This document shows, piece after piece, positions 46,703 to 55,187 of a stretch of 64,000 nt of DNA. The DNA is taken from NCBI RefSeq assembly GCF_001583495.1, contig NZ_LQAQ01000015.1, positions 310,001 to 374,000 on the forward strand, in the 5' to 3' direction. The stretch is from Flammeovirga sp. SJP92 (GTDB lineage Bacteria > Bacteroidota > Bacteroidia > Cytophagales > Flammeovirgaceae). How positions within the stretch are numbered: position 1 is the first letter of the stretch; every line of letters begins with the position of its first letter. The position numbers were made by a program, and so were the translations under genes. The notes beneath the pieces are model-generated. The model was not told the origin of the DNA. It saw only the letters and a list, made by a program, of their open reading frames with translations, and searched no databases.

Positions 46703-48085
46703 CTAGTAGACAACGATTTTTTTAATATATTTATCCTTGCCCACAATGATATTTAAGAGATAAATACCACTTTTTAATGTGTAAGGTAATGCAAACTGAC
46801 AGTAAGAAGATGAATAGTCACGATCAACTTGTTGCTCTATAACATTGCCACTCAAATCAAACAACTGTAATGAGAGCATAGTATCTGCACTAGCATTCGA
46901 GAAAAATAGGTTAACTGATTGCCCTTTATTTAAAGCATTAGGAAAAATCTGTAATCCATTACTTAAGTTTGAAATATCTTGAGCTAGAATTCCAAAAATC
47001 TCAAAAGAACCATCAAAATCATATTGCACTAACCTGTAATAGGTATACTGCTCTCCTTTTAATAAAATCTCATAATCAGTGGAGGTATTTGTATTTCCTT
47101 GCCCATCAATTTCTGCTACTTCTATCCAATTGTTTTTAGAATTAGAAGCTTCAATCATAAAGTGAGAGTTATTCTGCTCTGAGGCGGTTGTCCATTTAAT
47201 AAGGTACCCCTCCTCTGTTTGAAGTCCGAATAAAGACGTAAGAACAACAGGAAGAACCCCTCCACTTGCTTCGATTTCTTCGCAAACTGAACTACCAGCA
47301 TCATCACATCCACTCGCTGCTGTAAAAGATCCTGAAATTTGTATTTTCGTTGATAAATCACCCGTAATAGCTTGGTTTACAAAATCAACACTGCGAACAG
47401 ACATTGAAGCTCCACTAGATATTTCGATTGCGTTAGTATTATTACCATTGGAAGAAGGAATGATCCAGTCTCCTGAAATATTGAAACTTCCTGAGGTGAT
47501 ATTAATATCTCCAGCTTCCATCGTAAAATCACCTGTCACATTTGTAGTTCCTGTATTATTAAATATCTGACTACCGCCACCTCCAAATTGGAAACCTCCA
47601 TTAAGATTTAAAGTTCCTCCAACAGTAACTTCAGTACTAGTAGCATCCAATATTAACTTATCAGAAACAGACAAAGTACCGCCAGATTCAACATTAATAA
47701 AGATCTTATTGTTATCATTTAATGATTGAATAGACAAATTACCACCGTCGCCAATAGTAACTGACGACTCATAACTGTTGGACTCAAGAATAAAACCTGT
47801 ATACCCTAAATCAGAGGTTACATCAAAATTAACTTCAAGGGCATTGTTCCCATATTGAGTACTACTACCAAAATTTATTTGATCTCCAGATACAGGGTAA
47901 TTATAAGCTGAAGTTCCACTGACTAGAATCCAATTGTCAGAATCTTGCCAATCCCCAGCATTATTATAAACTGCTGTACCTGTATTTCCAACATAAGGTT
48001 CAAAAACTGCGGCTAATACTGTAGGGCTTGATGAAATAAAAAATGCAATGATTAAATAAAAGTGATTTAGATTGAAAGCGTTCAT
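46703..48085 (-). CDS. Secreted beta-rich protein with T9SS C-terminal sorting domain (paralogue 1)
   Basis: About 460 residues from ATG 48085 (MNAFNLNHFYLIIAFF). An upstream in-frame ATG at 48112 is not used by the paralogue at 49628, whose leader aligns base for base to this ATG. Signal peptide to ~24; a glycine/serine-rich beta-solenoid part (about 25-275) with TVGGTLNLNGG-type repeats; a conserved module LPVVLTSLFGLQTEEGYLIKW...ASEQNN...EGKGNTN-like (about 285-375); and a T9SS type A sorting domain ending GIYLLNIIVGKDKYIKKIVVY. It is expected to be exported and attached to the cell surface or released. Ligand unknown; adhesin-like. Confidence 0.85.
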   Translation of the reverse strand: MNAFNLNHFYLIIAFFISSSPTVLAAVFEPYVGNTGTAVYNNAGDWQDSDNWILVSGTSAYNYPVSGDQINFGSSTQYGNNALEVNFDVTSDLGYTGFILESNSYESSVTIGDGGNLSIQSLNDNNKIFINVESGGTLSVSDKLILDATSTEVTVGGTLNLNGGFQFGGGGSQIFNNTGTTNVTGDFTMEAGDINITSGSFNISGDWIIPSSNGNNTNAIEISSGASMSVRSVDFVNQAITGDLSTKIQISGSFTAASGCDDAGSSVCEEIEASGGVLPVVLTSLFGLQTEEGYLIKWTTASEQNNSHFMIEASNSKNNWIEVAEIDGQGNTNTSTDYEILLKGEQYTYYRLVQYDFDGSFEIFGILAQDISNLSNGLQIFPNALNKGQSVNLFFSNASADTMLSLQLFDLSGNVIEQQVDRDYSSSYCQFALPYTLKSGIYLLNIIVGKDKYIKKIVVY

Positions 48086-48248
48086 TGATTCAATTAGATT
48101 GTTAGAATTCATTTAGTTTTGACGTTTTAAAACTATACGTAATTCTTTCTCTAACAAAGCTTTACACTTTAAAAACAACCACTTGTAACATTATGTCACC
48201 GCTACTCTTACCTCAGTAATATTTATGTCATTAATTGAAACCTATTCA

Positions 48249-49628
48249 TTATTTGACCAAAATCTTTTGATGATATCTTTTATTTCCTACCAAAACACTC
48301 AAAACATAGTAACCACACCTTGATGAACTTGGAATTTTATAAAGGTAAACAGATGAAGCTGTCCTTGATAAAGATTGGTAGTCTAATACATTACCAATTA
48401 GATCAAATAATTGTAACGTTATTGGTATATCCGAATCAATATTAGAAAACAATAAATTGACGAATTGTCCTTGATTTATTTCATTTGGAATGATTTGAAC
48501 AGTTCTATTTGTACTGGAAATCTCTTGAGTTAGAGTTCCAAAAATTTCAAATGAGCCATCAAAATCATATTGAACCAATCTATAATGACGGTATTGCTCC
48601 CTTTTTAAAACAATTTCATAATCGGTAGGTGTATTGGAATTTCCTTGCCCTTCAATTGACACAATTTCCTTCCATTGACCAATTGAGTGAGCACCTTCAA
48701 TTATAAAATGAGAATTATTTTGCTCTGAAGCTGTAGTCCATTTAATGAGGTATCCTTCATCTGTTTGCACTCCAAATAAAGCTATGAGCACTACAGGCAA
48801 ATCACCACCCTGAGATTCTATTTCATCACAAACTGAACTACCATTATCATTACAGCCATTCGCTTCAAAAGTACCCGATATTTGTATTTTCGTACTCAAG
48901 TCCCCTGTTATAGCCTGATTGTCAAAATTGACACTTCCACCTATGCTCATAGAAGCACCACTTGCCACCTCAACAGCATTATTTCCATTACCTTCAGCAT
49001 TTGGAATCACCCAGCTTCCTGTTACATTAAAACTCCCTGCTGTTATATTGACATCCGTGGCTGACATTGTAAAATCACCAGTAATATAAGTATCTCCAGA
49101 ATTATTGAATGTTTTGGCGCCACCTCCCGGCAATGTAAGCCCGGCTTGCAAACGCAGTGTTCCTCCATTATCTATAATTGAATTAGTATTAGTGATACTT
49201 ACTGCAGAAGTTACCGTAAAAGCACCACCACTATTGACCGTAATTGTTACTCTATCACTCACATTTAATGCCGATGCTGTCACCACGCCATCTGAACCAA
49301 TAGTCAACTCAGACCCATCACTATTAGAAGATAAAATAATGGATGGATAATTAGCCGCAAGGTTAAAGTTTATTACTAACCCAGTTTCATGCCCAGGATT
49401 ACCAAACTGCACTTCATCTCCTTCACTAGGATAATTATAAGCAGCGGGACCACCACTTACCAGCGACCATTTTGAAGTATCACGCCATCCACCTGTTTCT
49501 GAATTATTAGAGAAAGTAACCGTAGATCCGGTTGGAATGGGTTTAAATACTGCACCAAAAATATTGCTCTCAATAAAAAGTAAAAGTACAGTTGCAAAGC
49601 TCAAAGGTTTTAGATATAAAAAATTCAT
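48249..49628 (-). CDS. Secreted beta-rich protein with T9SS C-terminal sorting domain (paralogue 2)
   Basis: 459 residues. Signal peptide to ~25 (NIFGAVF), beta-solenoid (about 26-270), the LPVVLIALFGVQTDEGYLIKWTTASEQNNS module, then a type A T9SS domain ending GYYVLSVLVGNKRYHQKILVK. Its closest match is the neighbour at 49789, nearly the same from IQTEEG onward. The start at 49628 has the leader sequence ATCGATTGAAATAGATTGTTAAGAATTCA, shared almost exactly with paralogue 1, which fixes both starts. It reads with the others on the minus strand; no clear terminator is seen after it, so paralogue 1 may be read through. Confidence 0.85.
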   Translation of the reverse strand: MNFLYLKPLSFATVLLLFIESNIFGAVFKPIPTGSTVTFSNNSETGGWRDTSKWSLVSGGPAAYNYPSEGDEVQFGNPGHETGLVINFNLAANYPSIILSSNSDGSELTIGSDGVVTASALNVSDRVTITVNSGGAFTVTSAVSITNTNSIIDNGGTLRLQAGLTLPGGGAKTFNNSGDTYITGDFTMSATDVNITAGSFNVTGSWVIPNAEGNGNNAVEVASGASMSIGGSVNFDNQAITGDLSTKIQISGTFEANGCNDNGSSVCDEIESQGGDLPVVLIALFGVQTDEGYLIKWTTASEQNNSHFIIEGAHSIGQWKEIVSIEGQGNSNTPTDYEIVLKREQYRHYRLVQYDFDGSFEIFGTLTQEISSTNRTVQIIPNEINQGQFVNLLFSNIDSDIPITLQLFDLIGNVLDYQSLSRTASSVYLYKIPSSSRCGYYVLSVLVGNKRYHQKILVK

Positions 49629-49710
49629 CGATTGAAATAGATTGTTAAGAATTCACTTAGTTCCAGTAGGGATACTAAATACCAGCACTTAACTAACAAT
49701 CGTTTCAACT

Positions 49711-49758
49711 AAAAAAATCCTCAGTCTTCAACATAATGATGCTGACTGAGGATTTTTT
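49711..49758 (-). terminator. Strong terminator after paralogue 3
   Basis: A 16-bp perfect stem (49711-49726 with 49743-49758), 16-nt loop, poly-A on the left and poly-T on the right, so it could work in both directions. It lies 31 nt after the stop of the gene at 49789 and before the leader of paralogue 2, so those two genes are separate transcription units. Confidence 0.85.
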
Positions 49759-49788
49759 TTAAATATGTCTTATAAAAAAGAAAAAATA

Positions 49789-51159
49789 CTATTTAATCAA
49801 GACTTTTTGATGGAATCTTTTATTTCCAATTAGTACACTCAAAATATAGTACCCGCCATCTTTGGCAGTATTAGGCACTTTATATTGATATAATGAAGAA
49901 TTATAGTTGGGTACTGATTGATAATCCAACACATTACCAATCAAATCATACAACTGTAATGTAATTGATAAATCTGCATTACCGTTTGCAAATAATAGAT
50001 TGATAAACTGACCTTGATTTACTTCATTAGGAAAAATATGTACTGATCTATCTGTATTTGAAATATCTTGATTTAAGATTCCGAAAATTTCAAATGAACC
50101 ATCAAAATCATATTGAATCAATCTATAGTAACTGTATTGTTCTCCTTTTAAAACAATTTCATAATCCGTTGAAGTATTCGTATTTCCTTGTCCATCTACT
50201 TCAGCAATTTCTTTCCAATTATCAGTTGAATTAGATCCTTCAATAATAAAATGTGAATTATTTTGCTCAGAAGCTGTTGTCCATTTCACCAAGAAACCTT
50301 CTTCAGTTTGTATACCAAATAAAGAAATAAGGACTACAGGTAGGGAATCATCATTGATGTCTTGAAATGTTTGGCATAGATCATTACCACCATCATTATT
50401 GGTACAACTACCATTAAAAGTGAATGATCCGTCTATATTAATCTGAGAATCTGGATTTGGGATAGAATTATTTCCAAGGAACGCTATATCACCACCAATA
50501 GCAACTGAAGCACCTGAACTAATTGAAATACCATTATTTCCATTGGCTTGATCTGATGGAATTGTCCAATCTCCAGTAATTCCTACATTACCACCTGTTA
50601 CGTTTAGAGAACCTCCTTCTGTACTTAAATCTCCATTTACTGTTAGTGTTCCTGACGAATTAATAGTTTGAGCTGCTCCGCCAGATAGAATAAGGTCTCC
50701 ATTTATAGTTACATCTCCATCTACATTAAAAGCTGTTCCATCATTATCTAATGTAAGAGAATTATTTATTGTAAGCGTTCCTCCAGAATTAATTGAAATT
50801 GTATTTTTTCCGATTTCGTTGATACTTGTAGCATTAACCGTAGCACCACTTCCTATAGTTAGTGCAGCACCTTCAGCAGAAGCTGTAAAGGTTATACCAC
50901 TTAAAGTAACATTTTCAATTATAATTGCTGCGTCTCCCCAATAAATATTATCATTTCCAAATAATACTATATCTCCACTCCCAGGAAAACTCCCACAACC
51001 TCCACAATCCCAATTGCTTGCGGTTTGCCAATCTCCAGTAGATGAAATATTTAAAGTACCTAATTTATTAGGTCGAAAAGTAGTTTGTGCCTCAACGGCT
51101 GTAGCAAATAACAAAAGAAAAAGAGCTATAAACGAAAAAAAGTTATTATTAAGTTTCAT
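49789..51159 (-). CDS. Secreted beta-rich protein with T9SS C-terminal sorting domain (paralogue 3)
   Basis: 456 residues. Signal peptide 1-24 (AVEAQ); an N-terminal RPNKLGTLNISSTGDWQTASNWDCGGCGSFPGSGD region with a Cys cluster that the other two lack; a beta-solenoid with DGDVTINGDLILSGG-type repeats; the LPVVLISLFGIQTEEGFLVKW module; and the T9SS type A tail ending in YYILSVLIGNKRFHQKVLIK. First of the three intact copies. The C-terminal halves are far more alike than the N-terminal halves, which suggests gene conversion or selection on the tail. Confidence 0.85.
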   Translation of the reverse strand: MKLNNNFFSFIALFLLLFATAVEAQTTFRPNKLGTLNISSTGDWQTASNWDCGGCGSFPGSGDIVLFGNDNIYWGDAAIIIENVTLSGITFTASAEGAALTIGSGATVNATSINEIGKNTISINSGGTLTINNSLTLDNDGTAFNVDGDVTINGDLILSGGAAQTINSSGTLTVNGDLSTEGGSLNVTGGNVGITGDWTIPSDQANGNNGISISSGASVAIGGDIAFLGNNSIPNPDSQINIDGSFTFNGSCTNNDGGNDLCQTFQDINDDSLPVVLISLFGIQTEEGFLVKWTTASEQNNSHFIIEGSNSTDNWKEIAEVDGQGNTNTSTDYEIVLKGEQYSYYRLIQYDFDGSFEIFGILNQDISNTDRSVHIFPNEVNQGQFINLLFANGNADLSITLQLYDLIGNVLDYQSVPNYNSSLYQYKVPNTAKDGGYYILSVLIGNKRFHQKVLIK

Positions 51160-51388
51160 TTAATTATAAATTATAGAGTGTATTTTAATGATTGAAGTTA
51201 AGTTTAGCAATAAATTTAATCCAAAAAAATCACCAAATAATGCAACTCGAAAATTAACACAACAATGCCACAATGCTACTTCTATTAGTAACAGCAATTA
51301 TTTGAACGAGTGATTAATATTTAGTTTTTTTTGAACCCATTTATTACCAAATTGAATTGATAAACCCGTGCTAATTCAATTTTTAGGG

Positions 51389-51595
51389 TTAATTGTATAA
51401 TGTGAAACTATTATTTGGAAATAATGCACCTTCAAGACCTATCTTTTGGAGATGACCTTCTAAATCATAGAACCTAGAAAAGTTAACAAGGCTTCTAGAT
51501 TGAATCGATGTAAAAACAGCTGCTAGAATATTCTTGGTGGTTGGAATAGTGAGCGCAGCTAGTAAGTAAAAATAAATACGATTAGAAAAATTCAT
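51389..51595 (-). pseudogene. N-terminal stub of a fourth T9SS-tail paralogue
   Basis: A 68-residue frame with a signal peptide (MNFSNRIYFYLLAALTIP...ILAAVF) then SIQSRSLVNFSRF, matching the first ~45 residues of the neighbours, in which AVF is followed by a short segment and a V.FS pattern. It stops after that with no solenoid or T9SS tail. Its leader (CATTTAATAAAAAATTTAGAG) aligns with that of paralogue 3. Most likely a truncated copy left by recombination. It could be a small secreted peptide, but this is less likely. Confidence 0.6.
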
Positions 51596-52180
51596 TTAAT
51601 AAAAAATTTAGAGCTTGCAGTAGTGTATGTAGTTCCAGACCCAAATTTAAATTTAAACTCCTCATTTTCATAACATCTTTCAGAATTTAAATCCTATTTT
51701 GAGTAAAACACCCCCATTTTTGATGTATTTTTTGTTAATACAACTCGAAAAGCAGCATTATTTTTAGTATTTCTTTCACTAAAACATTTTTACATTCCGG
51801 TATTAACAACTACAATTCAGCAAATATTTTTTGTAATCATAATATTAAAAGGACTAAAACTAATAAACTGTAGAACAAACACTTAACTCATATCAAAAGT
51901 ATTTTATCAAGCTATCACCTATAGATATATAATGAAAAAAGTCTACTTGTTGATCAGCATTTAATATCTTTTTCCAAAAAGATAATATTCTATAAATGAG
52001 ACTCCATAATTCTCGCCTCCCTTATATACTACATTAGTTTGTTCTTACAATACCTCTATCCCATTTCATGAGTTTGATTTATATTTAAAACAAGATCATA
52101 GGGTGATATTTTATAAATACTTTTCTATATTTAAATTAGTAAGATCTATTCAATCTATAATCACCATTAAAAACACCTGA
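51596..52180. other. 585-bp AT-rich region between T9SS stub and receptor channel
   Basis: The longest gene-free stretch of the window. It must hold two divergent promoters. I see no coding frame, RNA gene or clear repeat; there is a CAACTCGAAAA motif at about 51742 that recurs upstream of paralogue 3 (about 51244), too weak to name. Confidence 0.4.
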
Positions 52181-53290
52181 ATGATTCGTCATTTTCTACT
52201 TTTTTTTATTCTATTTATTTCCACTACTTCTGTTGCTCAAGAAAAAGGTCTTAGTTCAAGAAAAAAGATACTTGAAAATCATATCTTAAGAGTTGGCGTT
52301 AGGGAAGACCCTCCTTTTGTAATCAAAAGCGTGGACGGTTCTTTTTATGGGTTAAGTATTGACCTTTGGCATATGGTGGCAGAAGATTTACACCTGGTTT
52401 ATGAGTTTGTCGAATACAAACATATGCCCGGCTTAATTTTGGCCCTTTCAAGAAGACAAATCGATATTTCAGCGAATCCAATGCCTGTTAGTTCTACAAG
52501 AATTCGACAATTGGACGTGACGTACCCTTTTATGACTACGTCTCTAGGTGTGGTGGTCAAAAAGAATGAACAAGATCAAATTACTCTTTTCTTCAGTAAC
52601 CTGTTTTCTATTGGGTTTATGAAGCTCTTTTTTACGCTGATAGTCATTGTATTCTTATTTGGCACCTTGGTTTGGTGGGTCGAAAAAAAATATAACGCTT
52701 CTGATTTTAGAGATGGAATTGATGGCGTAATGGATGGTATTTGGTGGTCTACTGTAACTATTACTACTGTAGGCTATGGTGATAAAACGCCAAAAACCAC
52801 TCTAGGAAGAGTAATTTCAATGGTTTGGATGTTTGTCGCAATCAGTTTGATTTCAAGTTTTACGGCAACAATTACATCTACCTTAACAATTAATCAATTG
52901 GAAGCTCAAATAAAATCTGTAGCAGATTTGAGAAAAATGAAAGGGCAAATTGGTGTTACTGCCCACTCTGGTGCAGAAAGCTATCTTTTAAAACATCAAA
53001 TCAATCCTGCCACGTTTGTGAACCCTGATGAAGGACTAGACGCTTTGAATAATGGTGAAATTATCGCTTTTGTACATGATAAGCCTATTATGCGTCACGT
53101 CATCAAAGAAAGAGGTGCAAGCAATCTATTTGAAATTTCACCTGCCAACTTCAAGCAAAATTATTATTCCTTCTTTATGCCAAGAAATAGTAAGCTATAT
53201 AAGAAAATCAATTCTGAAATCGTGGATAATATTGATAAAGATTCATGGCACCGCTTGCTGAAAAAATACAATATGGATGACATCAACTAA
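52181..53290 (+). CDS. Prokaryotic ionotropic glutamate receptor, GluR0-like potassium channel
   Basis: 369 residues. Signal peptide 1-19 (TSVAQ); a periplasmic ligand-binding S1 segment (about 34-130, LRVGVREDPPFV, YGLSIDLWHMVAEDL, IDISANPMPVSSTR); a channel region with two membrane helices (about 147-167 and 209-232) around a pore loop WWSTVTITTVGYGDKTP, which carries the potassium filter TVGYGD (196-201); then S2 (about 240-365). This is the S1-M1-P-M2-S2 layout of the Synechocystis GluR0 channel. The segment of S2 with GQIGVTAHSGAESYL resembles amino-acid binding proteins. Ligand is probably an amino acid, perhaps glutamate, but unproven. It overlaps yraN by 14 bp. Confidence 0.88.
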   Translation: MIRHFLLFFILFISTTSVAQEKGLSSRKKILENHILRVGVREDPPFVIKSVDGSFYGLSIDLWHMVAEDLHLVYEFVEYKHMPGLILALSRRQIDISANPMPVSSTRIRQLDVTYPFMTTSLGVVVKKNEQDQITLFFSNLFSIGFMKLFFTLIVIVFLFGTLVWWVEKKYNASDFRDGIDGVMDGIWWSTVTITTVGYGDKTPKTTLGRVISMVWMFVAISLISSFTATITSTLTINQLEAQIKSVADLRKMKGQIGVTAHSGAESYLLKHQINPATFVNPDEGLDALNNGEIIAFVHDKPIMRHVIKERGASNLFEISPANFKQNYYSFFMPRNSKLYKKINSEIVDNIDKDSWHRLLKKYNMDDIN

Positions 53291-53645
53291 AACTCAACAA
53301 CAACAAACTGGAACAAAAGGTGAAGCTATTGCTTCAGATTTTTTAATTGAAAAAGGATACAAAATCCTAGAACGTAATTATAGATATAAAAGAAATGAGA
53401 TTGATATTATCTGTCAAAAAGATAATTTTTTAGTCTTTGTTGAAGTTAAAACACGAAAAAGTAAATCATTCGGCAATCCCGAAGAACACGTCTCTCAAAA
53501 ACAAATCAACTGTATCCAAGAAGCCTCAATTCAATATCAAAATGAATATAGTGGTACCTTTTTACTGGTAAGGTATGACATTATCAGCCTCATTATGAAC
53601 AAGAATGAAGTCTTGGAAATTCTACATTTAGAAGATGCCTTCTAA
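53277..53645 (+). CDS. YraN family endonuclease-like protein
   Basis: 122 residues, UPF0102/YraN. Hallmarks: GTKGEAIASDFLIEKGYKILERNYRYKRNEIDIIC with the Glu/Asp cluster (EIDII) and VFVEVKTRKS with ExK, like a PD-(D/E)XK-type nuclease core. The biological role of YraN is not settled. Its ATG lies in the last 14 bases of the channel gene (ATGACATCAACTAAA), so translation is coupled. No overlap with the SWIM gene, which begins 204 bp later behind its own promoter region. Confidence 0.92.
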   Translation: MTSTKTQQQQTGTKGEAIASDFLIEKGYKILERNYRYKRNEIDIICQKDNFLVFVEVKTRKSKSFGNPEEHVSQKQINCIQEASIQYQNEYSGTFLLVRYDIISLIMNKNEVLEILHLEDAF

Positions 53646-53849
53646 TTTTTTTTGAAAAAATTTTAACTACGTAATCACTTTACGTTCTTCTCCTCTTACT
53701 TTGTAGTATCAAAAAAATACAAATCACCTTTATCAAACGGGTAAAGTCATTTGTTATACATTTTAAAACTATTATTTTGAACTATAATACTGGATAAAAC
53801 ATTTTAAATGCCATACAGCTATAAAGCACACTAAGCAACAACTCAAAGC

Positions 53850-55187
53850 ATGAATATTACGGAAGAATATATTCAATCTATAGCTCCAACAACTACAGCA
53901 TTTAGTGCGGGAAAAAAGTTATCAATTCCTGCAAAGTGGCTGTCTTATGGAAAAAGTGAAAGAGGGCTATGGGGAGAATTAAAAGGAAGTGGTAAAAAAC
54001 CATATAGAACTCAAATCGACACGGTTGATTTTGCATACAAATGCTCTTGTCCTTCGAGACAGTTTCCTTGCAAACATGGTATAGCTTTAATGCTTTTATA
54101 TGTAGGTTTAGACGGAAAAGTGGAGGAGAAAGATGAACCTGAATGGGTAAAAGAATGGCTGGATAAACGTACCGTCAAAAAGGAAAAAGTAACCGAAAAG
54201 GAAGAGCTGACAGAAGAAGACATAGCTAAAAAAAATAATAATAAACTAAAAACTGAAGCAAAGCGATTTGCAGAGGTGAAATCGGGCATAGAAGAACTAG
54301 AACTCTGGCTGAAAGACATGGTTCGTATAGGTTTTCTAGAATTACCTAATCAAAGAAAGAAGATTGATGCATTATCTAAAAGAATGATTGATGCTAAAGC
54401 AACTCGTCTCTCGAATTGGGTAAGATCTTATGCCGAACTGAATTTCAACAATGAGCAGATATGGAGAGAAGAAGCCTTGAAAACTACAGCGAGGTTATTT
54501 CTCCTAATCAAAACATTTAACAACTATGATCAACTTTCCCCTTTATGGCAGCAAACTATTAAAACGCTAGTGGGGTGGAACCAATCAACCAAAGAATTAA
54601 TCAACGATCCAGAAGCTGAAAGTTTGGAAGATCATTGGTTAGTAGTAGGCCAGGAAACTACTGAAAGAGACGGCATTACTACTCAAAAAAGTTGGTTATT
54701 GGGCTTACAGACTAACAGAAAAGCGTTAATTCTTAGCTTTAAAACCAATTACTCTAACTTTGACCACTCCCTTTCAACGGGAATGTTGTTTGAAGGAACA
54801 CTGAAGTTCTTTCCTTCCATCACTCCGTTGAGGGCTGTGGTTTCAAAGCAAAATTTTAACCTGAAAGAGCTCGAAGTTTTACCTGATTTCATTGATAATA
54901 TGAATGAAATCTATCAATTGAGAGCTGAAACTCTGAAGAAAAACCCTTGGGAATTAGAACAATTAGTCTGTTTGAAATCGGTTCAATTAGTACTTCAGGA
55001 AAAAGGGAGTCTAATTTGTGATACTTTTCAAAACTACATTCCCATTGAAGACGAATGCCCAGAAGATGTGTTATTGAATTGGTATGCTTTAGAAGGCTCC
55101 TCTCCTGCACATATTGTAGGTTTATTTAGGAATGGTAAATTATTACCACTTGGACTTTTTAATCAACAGAAATACCTCAAATTATAA
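53850..55187 (+). CDS. SWIM zinc-finger protein, first gene of the MoxR/vWA cluster
   Basis: 445 residues. The SWIM zinc finger is at 65-76: Cys65-x-Cys67 ... Cys74-x-His76, in YKCSCPSRQFPCKHGIAL, an intact CxCx(n)CxH. The rest is helical/beta with a Lys/Glu-rich linker (about 105-135). SWIM domains bind DNA or proteins. In E. coli the YehQ protein of the yehLMPQ locus carries this domain. The stop TAA and the next ATG share one base (TAATG at 55185-55189), so this gene and the DUF5691 gene are translationally coupled. No catalytic domain is visible. Confidence 0.85.
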   Translation: MNITEEYIQSIAPTTTAFSAGKKLSIPAKWLSYGKSERGLWGELKGSGKKPYRTQIDTVDFAYKCSCPSRQFPCKHGIALMLLYVGLDGKVEEKDEPEWVKEWLDKRTVKKEKVTEKEELTEEDIAKKNNNKLKTEAKRFAEVKSGIEELELWLKDMVRIGFLELPNQRKKIDALSKRMIDAKATRLSNWVRSYAELNFNNEQIWREEALKTTARLFLLIKTFNNYDQLSPLWQQTIKTLVGWNQSTKELINDPEAESLEDHWLVVGQETTERDGITTQKSWLLGLQTNRKALILSFKTNYSNFDHSLSTGMLFEGTLKFFPSITPLRAVVSKQNFNLKELEVLPDFIDNMNEIYQLRAETLKKNPWELEQLVCLKSVQLVLQEKGSLICDTFQNYIPIEDECPEDVLLNWYALEGSSPAHIVGLFRNGKLLPLGLFNQQKYLKL

